Positions 22,949 to 35,214 of a stretch of DNA of 64,000 nucleotides are shown here, one piece after another; positions within the stretch are counted from its first letter, which is position 1; each line of letters opens with the position of its first letter. A program made the position numbers and the translations under genes. The notes beneath the pieces are model-generated. The model was not told the origin of the DNA and did not search any database. It worked only from the letters and a program-made list of their open reading frames with translations. The DNA is from Durusdinium trenchii. Its lineage: Eukaryota > Sar > Dinophyceae > Suessiales > Symbiodiniaceae. The stretch covers positions 124,001 through 188,000 of the forward strand of contig CAXAMN010027506.1 of assembly GCA_963970005.1 (NCBI GenBank), given 5' to 3'.

Positions 22949-23594
22949 GGCGCTTGGAAGAGACGACGATGTCCCATGGTCATGTTCATGGAAACAAGTC
23001 TTTAAAACTTTTCGGGCGGATGCTTGGTTGGAATGTTGAAGCCAATGGAGAGAGAGAGAGAATGTGCTTGCCTTTTGCACGAATTGTTGTTTGAGGCTTG
23101 AACCCTGCGAATCTGTGCATGAAGAAAAACATCCAGAAAAGGCACTACCAATTCTATTGCAGAAGAAAAAGAAGTCTGATTTGCAGCAAAGCTGCAAAAC
23201 ATGGTTCGCCCAGGAACTGTGCGTTCCCCGGAATTGCGTTCCATCAGTGCGTCAAAGGATCGTCCTGCGACTAATCCAGTTTGGGCCCTCTCCCTGCAAC
23301 TCACCAGTTGGCGACTCTGTACCGTTCCCGTGCTCGATCCTTCTCATGCAAGGAAGCATACATGTCTCCAAGAGCCAGGTGGCAGGTGGCCTGGCCCCAA
23401 ACGGCCGGTTGGAAACAGCAGAAAGACTCCGTTTTTTTCTGGACTTAGCGACCCACCAGTTCAATCCAGTCTCTGGCCTATGAGAGATACTTCGCTCCTC
23501 ATGCTCCAAATCAACTTGCCACTTGGAGTTATTCACTCTTGGCTCCCCAGCTTGCTCACCGCCAACAGCTCGGCACAAGCGAGTCGCGTCACAC

Positions 23595-23641
23595 CTCGCC
23601 CCGGAAGAGCTGCAGCCGCTGAAAGCTCTGCAGCGCATCCT
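23595..23641 (-). CDS. Small coiled-coil exon
   Basis: Between acceptor GACATGGCAG and donor GTGTGAC the frame reads EDALQSFQRLQLFRGE (first codon split). Good splice ends and heptad-like hydrophobic spacing, but no partner exon in frame was found, so the gene is unknown. It may be upstream of, and separate from, the thioredoxin-like gene. Confidence 0.35.
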
Positions 23642-23687
23642 CTGCCATGTCCAACGCCTCCGGTCGAGATCAGGAGGTCTACTAGCT

Positions 23688-23790
23688 ACTTGCTCCTAGT
23701 AGCACGGCCAGGAGCCCCTAGTAGCTTCCTTGCTCCTAGTAGCGATGCCAGGAGCCCCTAGTAGCTTCTTGTTCCTACTAGCAATGGCCT
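23688..23790. repeat. About 48-bp tandem repeat with CTAGTAG palindromes
   Basis: Two to three copies of a unit reading TAGTAGCTTCTTGCTCCTAG then TAGCgatGCCAGGAGCCCC. Each copy contains small palindromes CTAGTAG/CTACTAG. Function unknown. Confidence 0.8.
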
Positions 23791-24329
23791 CCAACCTAAT
23801 GGCAATGGCCTCCATTTGTGCAAATCTTGCAGCACTCCGGGTCCACTGTTGCTTGCCGATAGGACCGATAGGAAGTTGCATTGTACCAACGCTCTTTCTT
23901 GTCACGTCCGGGCTTCGCGCCAGCACTCTTCTTTTGCAGGCAACAACTGAACAAATCTGATGCCCAAGAGGCACGGCCAGGCGAACGAAACTCCGACGAA
24001 TCGTTCACTCATGTTCACTCCGCATGTCCCGGTCGGCTCATGTTCACGGCGAGCGATGTGGAAGCCAGGCTGCACCTGGTTGGAATTTCCACCAGGCTGC
24101 GCGCAGATCCTGGCGGGATGTGAAGATCTGGGTAGGGGAGCTGCTGCCACCGCCAATCTGGTGGGAAAGTAACAAATGACCTGCTTGGGGGGTAAGGTAG
24201 AAAACCTACCGTTGAGGAAGTTCTTCCAAGTGGTAAGAAAACAACACCACATCTATGGCATATTATATATATATATATTGTAATTACTGTACAAGCCATG
24301 AACACCAGAATCTCTCTTCTGTTCTTATA

Positions 24330-24545
24330 AATGCTTGGACTCTCCCCATTCGTACCACCGGCCGTCGTGCTCTGCACGTTCACGCGGCGCCGTCCGTCGC
24401 CTCGCCGTCTGAAGCTTCACCACGGCCAAGGCCTCTTCGAGGCTTTGCTCCTCGCGTCGACTCGAGCGTTCGATGGACCCGATCACCTCGGTGTGTCCGC
24501 TCACAACGGAACCGGGGGTCTGGCGCGGTTGGTCCAGGTGTTTCT
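24330..24545 (-). CDS. Possible coiled-coil exon(s), unknown product
   Basis: An 80-codon minus frame without stops includes TPGSVVSGHTE (donor-like GTGATC follows), then SIERSSRREEQSLEEALAVV and KLQTARRRTAPRERAEHDG, charged and helical. The plus strand is also open here because the sequence is GC-rich, so this is only a moderate call. Partner exons were not found. Confidence 0.35.
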
Positions 24546-24650
24546 GGCAGGAAACATCCAGGATCACCTTTCATGATTCAGACGATCTTGTTTCATCTTG
24601 TTTCAGCATCCTCACTGTACATCGAATTGAACAAGTTGTTCTCCTATCAT

Positions 24651-24725
24651 GTAGACTCTTGACGAAAGTTCAACCCCCCAAATGAAGAGGATGTGCAATC
24701 CAAATGGGGATTTGTTTAATCAATC
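24651..24725. mobile_element. TGTAGAC-type MITE, copy 2
   Basis: Starts GTAGACTCTTGACG and ends TTTAATCAATCAG. The interior CCCCCCAAATGAAG and GCAATCCAAATGGGGATT match the copy at 11450-11527 closely. The right inverted repeat is degraded. Confidence 0.7.
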
Positions 24726-26520
24726 AGCATATATCAGCATACATTTCCCTCATACAAGTTACTTTCATGAAACTTTGATGTGGACCGCTCAATTCCACAA
24801 ATCGTTTGATGGGCATTCCATCCCGGCCAGGGACTGTATTGCTCTTCGTCCTCCGCGATACCTCTAGCCGCCTTCACCTGCCGTGGACAGGTTAGAAGTG
24901 CTGCGTGCCAGTACCATGGAGAAGACTGTAGGTAGGTGGTTGTTCTCTCATCTGTGCTGCGTTTCAGGTAAAAGACCTGGATCGCCGACAGCAGAGACCA
25001 ATCCTGGCACCCAGCACCGGAACCCGGCACCAGCACCAGCAACCTGTCTCCACCACGTGCACAGCCAGCTCACAGCACCAGCACCAGCACCGGCACCCGG
25101 CACCGCACCTGTCTCCACCACGTGCACAGCCAGCTCACAGCACCAGCAGCGGCACCCGGCGCCCAGCACCAGCACCGGCACCCGGCGCCAGCACTAGCAT
25201 TCTGTCTCCACCGCGTGCACCGGCAGCTCACAGCACCAGCACCAGCAGCACCCAGCACCAGCACCGGCACCAGCAACCCGTCTCCACCGCGCGCGCAGCC
25301 AGCTCACAGCACCAGTACCGGCACTAGCACCAGCACCAGCACCCTCACCCAGCACCAGCAACCTGTCTCGAAAGTGCGCACGGGCAACTCATTGTTATTT
25401 GAAGTAAGAACCCCATAGCTTTGCTATCTGGGTAAAAATAAATGAATAAATAAAATAACTTCTAGGTGTCCCTTGAACTTTCCAAGAAACAACTGCCCAT
25501 CTCTTGAGCTTTCCAAGTCAACATGTTTAGCGAACTTCTTCTGTGGTTCCTTTCGTCCCATGTCTGCGAGAAAACACGCAGAGAGCGTTCCTTCTCCGTG
25601 TCTCTTCAGCCAATCCTTTATGGGGTCACATCAGGTGTCACATCGACACCCGTCTGTTTTGCCCTTCCTTTCTATGCTTGGAATGTGCCGGCGGAGCGCC
25701 ATGCATTCCGTGGGGCGCCAAGAATAGATACATTGCCAAACCTGGGGGTCGGCGGCGGCGTAGCCCTCAATTTGCGAACGGAACGGCACCGCCTTCTCTG
25801 TGGCAGCGGCAAAGTCTTTCTGAAGACAAAGAGCCTCGGCCACCTGCTCAGCGAAATCGGCAGCAGTCGGCCACCGCACGGTGGCGGTCTTCCTGGATTT
25901 TTCAGAAACCCAAATGGCTGATTGGTCAAAGCATTATATATATATATATATCTACCATATGTATATATAGGTAGATATAGATGTCGTTTACATGAGTGAT
26001 AATACATGAGTTGGTGCTTTCTTCATCTGTCATCATCAATGGAGATGTTGACTGCGTTCACCAGGATGCTTCAGCTGCATGGCTCATACTCTCTGGAAAG
26101 CAAAAGAAAGGAGCCTGACCTGGAAACCTCGGACCTGACGGTCCCAAGGGTCACTGCTTCACTCGACCGGACCTTACAAAGCCCAAAGCAGCGCAGGCTA
26201 TGATCTCCTGACCTTATCATAGTGCGGTCAGTTGAAAAAAGCATCTGAAAATGACTGGCCTCCCATGCAGATTCCTTTCATGGAGCAATGGCTTCAATGG
26301 ATTCCTCAACAAAAAAAGTCGAACCCATTCCAAAACAGTGTCTCAAAAGCCTGCCTTCAGCCAGGCCCCCCACTGCACAGCAGCTTTTAGCCAAGCTTCT
26401 CCTTGCTTCTGAGCCTGTCCAAAGACCCAAGCAAAAACGGGGAATGTAATTCTGTTAGCGAAAGTGGCAGTACTTTCAAGGCTTGCTGCGCTGTTCCCGC
26501 TGTTCCTCTTGGACTCTTTG
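24726..26520. other. Mostly repeat and flanking sequence
   Basis: Apart from the VNTR at 25000-25370 and a TA microsatellite at 25935-25980, no exon could be supported. A plus-strand open frame at 25523-25921 is long but frame-shifts have no domain or splice support. Confidence 0.35.
25000..25370. repeat. CAGCACC-based VNTR with higher-order units
   Basis: Short units of CAGCACC/CGGCACC are interrupted about every 60-95 bp by CTGTCTCCACCACGTGCACA then GCCAGCTCACAG (five occurrences near 25047, 25109, 25202, 25278 and 25362). This gives a two-level repeat. It is open in several frames on both strands and produces spurious peptides rich in Ala, Pro and Thr. Confidence 0.9.
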
Positions 26521-26522
26521 AC

Positions 26523-29500
26523 TCGGTTGCATCCAGGTGCTCTGCCTCCTCTGCACTGGTGATCTGCAAAGCCTGAAGAGCGAACTTGCGAGAGTGTCTC
26601 CGCTGTCCCGGACCAAACACACCAAGGCAACGTCTGGCCCGAGCTTCGTTCAAACAACAGACCCGATGGAAGCGGCTCATGCCGCTCGGGCCGAAGATGC
26701 TTCACCCAGATGTTCATTCAAGACGGCCGGTCAGGGCCGGTCAGGGTCAACCGGGCCAGGCGGTCTGCGGGGATCTCGACCACCGGTCCAACCGGTCCGC
26801 GAGTTGTGACACGGTGGTCCGACCGGTCCTTCCAAAGAGTCCGGTGAAACCAACGTCCTCCGTGCGTCCTTCGGAGAAAGGTATCTGTGACATCTACCGG
26901 AATCACCTTATCCACGTTGATCACCAAGTGCGCGTCGGCAGGAAGAGCTGCAGCCTGTGCTTGAGCTGAATCTACAACTGGACTAGCTCAAACAAAACTC
27001 TAAGTTGAAACTTGAAACATTTATTAATAAAGTATATAAACTGACTTCATGATATAGTTATTACAGTAAAAAAGAAAAATGTGTCAGCGCGGTATGTATT
27101 GCTGACAAGCCAAGCTGCCTCTGCCATTCTGTGGCGCTCCCGCTATGAAAGTCTGGGTTCCAATGTATGTATGTATAGATATATCCTTGTTGCCTTAATG
27201 TATGTATGTGTATATATATATATATATATATATCCTTGTTGCCTTACAGTGTTGCTCAGGATGGCTACCTGCTGCTGCAGGGAATTGGCCAAAACAATGC
27301 CAGCTGATAGCTTGTCAAACAGGACCCTGAAGAGCCAATTGGCTGGGAAGCCCTTGCAAGTCGTATCTATATATATTCTTGTGTTCCTTGAACCAAGGCA
27401 GCTGCAATCAAAGGAAATCCAGCAGCAGTTCATTCAATAGCAACAATAGCCTTCAGAATGCTGTCTTCATTGCAGGACAGGACATACTGACGACAAAAGC
27501 TCCTTACTTCTATCAACTACAACCCCTGAGCGCAAACAGCAAGCAGTGTCCAAAAGCTGTGCATTCAGCTTCTAAAGAACAAACTCCTGGATGAAAGCAT
27601 CTCCACGTGACGTGAAAAGCGGCGAAGGCCTCTTTTTGGCGCACTGAATCTCCACCCTTCAGCGCATGTCACCCAGCACCAGCAATTGGCAACCCAACAC
27701 CGACCACACATGGGTTGGGGAGATTGGTCAAGATCAGTGTCATCACTGCGGTCACTGCGTCTCAAAAAACTCAAAGCTCCAAGGCCACTAGCTCCGGCTC
27801 ATCCGGAAAAATCCTCAAAGGCCTGCACAGCTCACATGTAAGTCGCACAGAATGTGGTTTCTGCATGTCTCCTCATTGATCCACTCATGCTCTTGTGACT
27901 CAGTGGTGTTTTCTCAGTACTGCCACGCAGTTCTAGCAAGAATCCTGAGGATTCTTGTCACGTTGAGGCCTCCCAAGCACAAAGGCCCACCTCAGCGACA
28001 TTTGAACTGGACAAGCATGGGTCGGAATATGACCGTGTCACAGCAAATGTGCTTTTCCATCCTCTTCCACATCCTAAATCTAGCTTCTGACCCAAAAGAA
28101 CACACTAAGATTAGAGGTTTGGCTCCAAGCACAAGCAGCAAGCCAAGCCTGAACTTCAATCTCTACTTGAAACAGCAATGCAAGTAGTATCCCAGGAACA
28201 CATCCGGGCTTTCCGGGCTGCATCCAGCTCCCGACAGATGTCATCCAACTGCAACGCTAAGTCCTCCAGCACCGCGCAACGGCGCTGTGCACTGCGGTGC
28301 TGGAACAGACAAAGGGGAAGAGAGCTCTTTGTGTCTTCGAATGGCAACAAGGTTTCCAAAAACAGACCCCCAACATCCCCCAACTTGGCGACACAAGACC
28401 CCAACCGCACGCGTCTCCGAATGGTCTTTCGCACGGTTCCAAAAACCTCGCGGAGGCAATCCTCCTCGCCAATCTTTCGCCTGAGGCACCACGGCATACG
28501 GTTTTGACCCACAGCCAAGTCATTCCGACTTTAAGATCAAGGTGTCTTCCAAATGACTGATAATCCCTGATTAGTCAGATGAACACATGTTCATATGACA
28601 TGGCCCAAATTTGATGCACCCCTCTGCCCTGAAATCCTGAAAATATGTTGCTACGTTGCGCAGGTCCTTGAAGCGACGTTTCGTGACCGTACAAAGCCTC
28701 GTGGGTCGTGGCGCAGGGAACTGGATGAAAGGCACATCTGCCGCTTTGGGTGCCTCGGACATCATTGATGCGTTCGGCTTCATCGAAGACCAACAAGTGG
28801 TATCTTGCTGAATCTGAAGGTCACTGAACAACCGCTATTCTCTATATGTCTATATCTATATATATATATATTTATAAACAAGACCCACGGCAAGAAATCT
28901 ACTGACCGGAACCAACCCATCGGAAAAATCGGAGAAAGGGTGGCTCGAAAGGGTCGCTGTGTGCGGACGCCCCATCGCGAATCGCTTGAACAGAGATCAG
29001 GAACGCCCCCTATGTAGGAAAACAGGATCAAACGGGCTCTATAAGGAAGCCCCGAACTCGACGGTCGTCCTTCTGTCCATCCTCGCACGTGAACGCAGGA
29101 GTGGTCATACTGAGCGGGATCGCTGGAAGCGCGATCGCTCGAGTTCTTCGGCCAGGTCACAACGGCTCCAACTGCCTGCCTTCTGGGCTTTTCTGCTTCA
29201 CTGCGCGTGAGCTGCAAGCTGGGCTCAAAAAAGGATCTGATATCATCTGACTCCTGTGCCGATGATTGAGTGTCTGAACAAAGTAGTGAGTGTCGAAAGT
29301 TTTGTGTTCACCCCCATGTGCGCCGCCTACCTTTGGCTCCTGCTCCTCGCAAGCAACATGTTGAGTGTCGGTCGTGTTCTCCTTATCACTCTCTCGTTGC
29401 CTGATGCAACTCTTGGACATGCTTTCAGCTTGGAAGGATTGCAGTGTCTGAGACACTATATTATTTACGTATAATATATTATACTTCCAAAATCTTCCGA

Positions 29501-32500
29501 AATGCATCGATCTGAGGACATCATCTCAATCTCTGGGCTCAAACCAACCAAGATGTCTCCAAGTCGTCCAGTGGCAAAGATGGATTCAAAACCAACATGG
29601 ATTCTGGCCGTAGCTTGCGAGGTCAGCGCCTGCTGGACCACCGCCGGGGCACTTGGACCATGGCCGCGTCGCTGTTCGTGTCATCCGTTGCGGGCGGAGG
29701 CTCCTGGATCCGTGTGGGGCGACGTGCTTTGGTGGTCTAAAGGCCTCCACGAGCAGGAATGGCATAGACCGTGGTTTAGACAAGAAGGTTTCGAAACCGA
29801 TCTAGCGAACAGCATGCCAAATCTTAAGTTTTGCAAACAACTGACTCATGATCTGGGCCAGCCTTAAGTGGAATGACTGCAGGCTTTTCCGCTTCATTGT
29901 GTAGATGAGAGCAGTCAAACAAAGACTCCTGGACGGGACAAAGTAGTGATGAGAGCTTTGCAGTGTTTCGTCTCTCCCATTCTTGGCACCCGACCTTTAA
30001 ATCATCGCACGTGATTGGTGGCTGGCATGGAGCAGTTGCCTTGCAAGCTCCAAGTGGTAGCGGGGCGTGTGCAACTATGGCGAGAGAAGCTGACACACCA
30101 ACTTGGGCCACTTGGGGATAGCAAAGTGGCAGTAGTGGTGACGAGTCCACAAAGGTGATGAGTCCGATCTGAGATAAGATGTACCATCACATTCAAAGAA
30201 AAAGATTGTGCATTGATCATAATGATGACAGTGTAAGCAAATCATCCAATGTGTGATATGATAACTTTATATAATAATCTGAAAGTAACATGGAACTTAT
30301 TAGTAGCAAGAAAAGCTTTAACACAATAGGCCAACGTTTACTCCCTCACTTTCAGCCGGGCTGCATCTTTGCCAACTTCTGCTAGTGGCTCCAAAGACTC
30401 AGCTTCTGCTATGTCCATTGAAAAGGATGTAAAAAGGTGTTTTTCTCAGAAACTGGAACCTCCGACCCCAAAAAAACCCGCTCCTCCCCCATTCTCCTGC
30501 ACCGTTCTCCCACGCGTCCGCCTTCGCCCTCGGAGGGCTCGCCAAAGGCCCGAGCCACGTGGCCACACAGCGGGTCGAGCCGCGCCGCGCGGAGTCGACG
30601 CTCCGGGCGCGGGGCACAGCGAGCCTGAAGCGCCAACGGCGCGCCACGTGGAGCGCGGGGTGGTTGGGCACGGAAGACGAAGAAGTCGAGACGGAGTGGA
30701 TCGATAGAACGACGCCAAACGGTGGGTGAAGTGCATTAATTGAATGTGATTCATGTATATTAATGTATCTCATTGTAGACTGTTGATGAATAGAACCCCC
30801 AGATCCAGAAATGTGTTGCATCTCCACAGGGCGAGTTTCATGAATCAGCTGTCTACATGAAAGAGGAACAGTGTACCTGCGAATGGCCGAAGGCGACTTT
30901 CGCGCTCTTCAGGTTACCTTTCGCCACAGATTACGTTGGCATCGAAACCCAAGTGTGGCAGGACTTGTTCATCCCAAAACCCTTGGAACCAACTAGGAAA
31001 CGGGGATTCATCCTAGTGAAATGGGGATTCTAGTGTGGTGGCGGGAAGCTTGATGGGAATCTAACAAATCCATATTCACCCCAACTCGCCGCCGTTCAGG
31101 GCCGCTGCGAAGTCGGGTCTCTTTCACACCGAGTGACGAGCCCTTGGAGCCCTTGGAGCCCTTGGAGCTGGGCTTGGCCGAGCGAGGCCGCGGGTGCGGC
31201 ACCGGTGCCCGCGGCCGCTCCCAGCAGAGCGAGCCGCGCGGAGCATCGGATTCCAGGATCTCGCCGAGCGCATGCCCAGCGGCCTAGCAGCATAGCACCG
31301 TGGAAGCCAAATGAGCACAGAAAGGGGTGTGTATGTTTGGCGTATATTCTTTTTGCGGTCAAGGACTGCGATGTCCGAACTGCTTCCACCAACAAACAAT
31401 TATATCAGCGTGTCACCGCGTGTCAGTAAAAGTCTACATCATTGTGTGCATTGCACATACACTAGTACATCTCAACTTGGTGGAAGCGCGCGTTTTGGTG
31501 TCGACCATTTGGGAGCGCTGAGCGCCCACTCGTGGGAACCCACGTTTCTCTCAGTGTTGCAAGCGAGTTCCGCTTCTCCACCCAAAACCCTCATGAACCA
31601 AGCTGGGAAGGCCCCGAAAACCACTCAAAGCCATCTCAACTTCATGCTCAGCCAGTATCCAGCTCCTCTCCTCTCCTAAAAGCACCCTCTCCTCTCCTCC
31701 CCGATCCTTCAGCCCCCACGTGTGCCACACCGTGCACAATGTGCCACACCGTGCGCCCACCTCGGAGGTGGCATGCAACTGCCATGGAAGCAGTTCTGAT
31801 GTCCATGCCTGGCATTTTTGTCCAAAGCGACGTGTCCGCACGACGGGTCCTCAAGTTCTCCAGTTCAGCAAGCGCTGTTAGGGCACAAGTGTTTTCAAGC
31901 AGTGCTGCGCGCAATGAGCGACAACCTCGAGTCTATCAGATTGGATCGCCACGATCTCCGCCTTGCTGCCGCTTTTGGGCGGTGCCCATTCTTCCACCAA
32001 AGCCATTGCCTTCGTCTGACGCTCCTGTGAACCCATTGAGGCAAGTCTAGATTATGATTCTGACCGGATGGAAGAATCATGGTCTTAGCAAACAAATACC
32101 TACTAGTAGAGTCATTCATGTCGCAAATCGCTCTGCTGGACCACATCTTCGCTCCTTCTTTTGGAGCTCTTCCTTCTCGCGGAGGGCATCTTCCTCTTGC
32201 CTCACGGCTCGGCCGGTGCTCAGTGCTCAGTGCTCCGTCCACGCTCCGTCCAGTCCGGTCGTCTGGTCGCAGCCGTCATGCACATGAAGGCAACACATCC
32301 TTATGCAGGACCCCACTCAGTCTCGCAGAAGGACACCTTCTCCACCACCAAACACCTTCACCGGTGCCTCTGGGCTTGGAGCTTGCTTTGCGCTGCCAAG
32401 CCACGACTCCTTCAAAACAGAAAGATACTGGAGAAGAAGGTCCGTCTCAAAACAAGGAAAGCCCCTCCCAAGCTTCCTTCCATCATTGACAAGAGTCTGG

Positions 32501-35209
32501 CAGAAGTCAAGCTGGATGAAACTCATTGGTCTGAGAGTCGCATAGAAACCTTGACCCTCCACGCGTAGTCCAGGTCCCCAGTCTTCCGTGATGTCCTGGC
32601 AGCTTGTCGTTGCGCCCGGCTGGGCTGTGGCGCTGGCACTCGAGGCTGCTCGAGGGCGGCTTCCACCGGTGGGCCTTCACGCACGACCTGCGGAGGATCG
32701 TTGGCACCGGGTGGTCCCTGCAGGTGTGTTTCCTGACGGTTTCTGAGCCCCTTTGCGGGCGAACGCAAATGTCCGTCTTTTGTTGCAGGAGCATGAAACA
32801 TCCTGACACTGAACAAATTTAAATGTCTTTTCACGTGCTTCGAGCTCTACCCGAATGTTTCTTCGCCTAGTCCCAAGGACTGTGCCCCAAATTTGTTGCT
32901 GCTCGAGTTGCGAGCGAAAAACCGACGCCTTCACTCGGGTCTTGGACAGTTGCTGCAACCCTGAGACGTCGGTCTTCAGAATCTTCTTCTCTTCAACCTG
33001 TCAGAGAAACTCGCCCACCAGACCTTCATTCATCTGCCTAGGTTTACTCCTCGGCCTCAAAAGAAGAAGGGGTTTGCAGTCCTGCAAATGATCTAGTGGG
33101 AACACGTGTCTGAAAACTATTTGTCAAGCATGATTACACACTTTAGATCCTCACAGTAGGCCAAATGTGCTCCCACCGAGCACCACCGAGTTTGCCATTT
33201 GGCTAGTGCAGCGGTAGAATCTCCCCAGAAATTCAGGAGCAGGCCTCCAAGTGTACATGATTGTACATGTTTGACCCAAATAAAACAGTCCTCCAGAAAA
33301 GGAGCGTGAAGGTGAGCTCCACCCTCTCAAGAACCAAATGGCAAATTGCCCCGGAAAGAAACCAAGCTGGAGCCCATCTAAAGTTATCTATCTAAAGTGG
33401 TATTTTTTGCAGGAGCGGCAGGATTCAACTGATTGAACTGCTTCTTTTGGCTGTAGCCGAATAGGGATGCAACAGATACAGCAGTTCTGGGCAAAGCAAA
33501 AAAAGCGACCTCATCCAGTCTTCCACGCCTGTGGCTCCACCAAGTGCCGCCGCTCCACCAGGGCCTCGGCCTCCTTGGTGACACGGCCCTGCTCCGCGGC
33601 GCGGCGCGCCCGGAGCCGCTCGGTGGCCTTCACCTGCGGCCGGAACTGGAGAAAGCATTGGGAAGAAACGCCATCCCGATCCCAGGGTTGAAAGGGTGAG
33701 CACCCAAAAGAATATGTGTATATTTTATATTGTATAATATCGTTTATATTATAAAATAAGATATCCCCTCCCCAAGGAAAAAAATCATTGCGTGCCTCCG
33801 CGTCTCAACATGATTTGTCCGACTCTTTCAACAAAAACCACTCTTGCGACCATCCTCACCACTCACCACACCCAGCAATCCGAACTACACGCCTCCTGGC
33901 GCTGCCGCTGGCGCTGCTGTGCCTCCTCCGCCCGGAGGCTCTCGAGGGCCTTGCGCTGCCGACATGCCTGCGGGGCGGCCCCATCGCTTCGGCGCAGAGT
34001 GTGCCTTTTGACTTGCATTGGAGGCTTGCGGGGGGGTTAGAGGCAAGACGTAAGTTGAAGGCTTAGGCTTAGGCTTGTAGTCTTGTAGCAGTCTGGTAGG
34101 TCGGCTTCTGAGCCTCCTGACACAGAACGTGACCTGGTTGGGATCAGGTGAGTTTGGCGATGTTAAGTTTGCATGCGGGATCAGAAGGCAACCCTTCACT
34201 GCAACCTTCTCCCTCGCCTCCAGGCATCGCAGGGCTTCCTGTTCAAAGACCATCTGAAATGTTGCTGAGCCAAGTTTGGTTGAATTCCTGGACCTCCTTT
34301 GGATGATAGAAAGAGCGTGCACATGAGCAGTCGTGTGCAGACTGCACAGACTGCACAGACGGGAGAAGATTCAAATCCGCTCGGATCGACATCATTGACC
34401 CTTGAGATCCACTCGAATGGGGCCGGCAACTCCATCGCTCCTGCTTCTGTCGTTCAACCTCCAAGGCTTCTGCAGCACATCGCCGTGCCTCGTCTTCCAC
34501 CTGGCTGCGGGGTAAAGCTATGCCGAATGGGTCATCGAATGGTCTAGCTAGACACCATCTAGGCCTGTGGCACCTGCGGAAGCCATGTCACATCGTGCAG
34601 TCTCTTATCCACCAACTTGGTCTCTTCCATGGTTCAACCCCCTCCAGTGGCCCAAAGGAGAGAGCCAAATGAGCCATGCCAAGCGCTGCCCACCTTCCGC
34701 TGCTGGGCCGTCTGCATGGCATTGCCATCACTGTCGCACACCTGGGAGGGATGAGCCGCTGTCGTTGAGCGCAGGTTCGGTGCTCTCCACGTCCGTGTGG
34801 GGCCTCCTTCAGCTTCAGCAAGCCCTCGAGCTGCACGCGCTTGGCAGCTAACTCAGCCCGAACCTGAGATTCGCCGGAAGGAGCTTTGTATGTGTGGCTG
34901 ATCATTTACTGAAAACCATCCAACACCACTTCAGACTGGCTGACACGGATACTGTAGTATCATGTAGTATCTGATGCACACAACAATATCCACCCTTCCA
35001 ATAATTGTAGAAGGCACAATGCTAACTACAAGCCACGTGTAAATCTGCCTCCTCACTGCATGGAGAACCCCGACCCTGGGTGTTGTCTAGGTGGGCACCA
35101 TCTTGGGGCCCCCCGCTTCCACCGTCTTCAAGGCCTTCTCCTCCATCCGCCTCTGCTGCTGGCTACTGCGCCGTTGCTGGCGCGCATCCAGCGATGCCTG
35201 GCGACGCAC
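26523..35209 (-). CDS. Long coiled-coil protein, many small exons
   Basis: Minus exons with good splice ends, 5' to 3': 35099-35209 (ARQQRRSSQQQRRMEEKAL), 34804-34863 (VRAELAAKRVQLEGLLKLKE), 34441-34500 (VEDEARRCAAEALEVERQKQ), 34206-34238 (EALRCLEAREK), 33893-33955 (RKALESLRAEEAQQRQRQRQ), 33529-33645 (TKEAEALVERRHLVEP), 32881-32997 (VEEKKILKTDVSGLQQLSK), 32577-32687 (Pro/Arg-rich), 32362-32427, 32143-32195 (EDALREKEELQKKER), 31926-31965 (KAEIVAIQSDRLE), about 31840-31875, 29111-29165 (RCDLAEELERSRFQRSRS), 28447-28480, 28210-28299 (VLEDLALQLDDICRELDAA), 27269-27326 (VLFDKLSAGIVLANSLQQQ), 26907-26971 and 26523-26584. The exons from 35.2 to 32.4 kb all join in phase 0 with GT, GC or GA donors. 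Helical, Glu/Arg/Gln-rich, no motor, head or kinase domain seen; a structural or scaffold role is inferred. Whether exons below 32 kb belong to the same gene is unproven; first and last exons are unknown. Confidence 0.7.
29170..31800. other. Gene-poor part of the coiled-coil locus
   Basis: Long introns or gaps. A GC-rich patch at 30470-30690 is open on both strands, and one at 29600-29720 reads EPPPATDDTNSDAAMVQVP on the minus strand; neither could be tied to the coiled-coil chain. A tandem CTTGGAGCC (three copies) lies near 31142-31168. Confidence 0.35.
30774..30857. mobile_element. TGTAGAC-type MITE, copy 3
   Basis: Clean ends TGTAGAC at 30774 and GTCTACA at 30851-30857. The inverted repeat extends inward as TGTTGATGAATAG against TTTCATGAATCAGC. 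The interior is diverged from copies 1 and 2 but keeps the AACCCCC motif. Confidence 0.7.
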
Positions 35210-35214
35210 CTGGA

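Noticed and set aside
29256-29474. Plus-strand membrane-like frame (AAYLWLLLLASNM)
   Set aside because: No splice context and no neighbour exons; the supported exon here (29111-29165) is on the minus strand.
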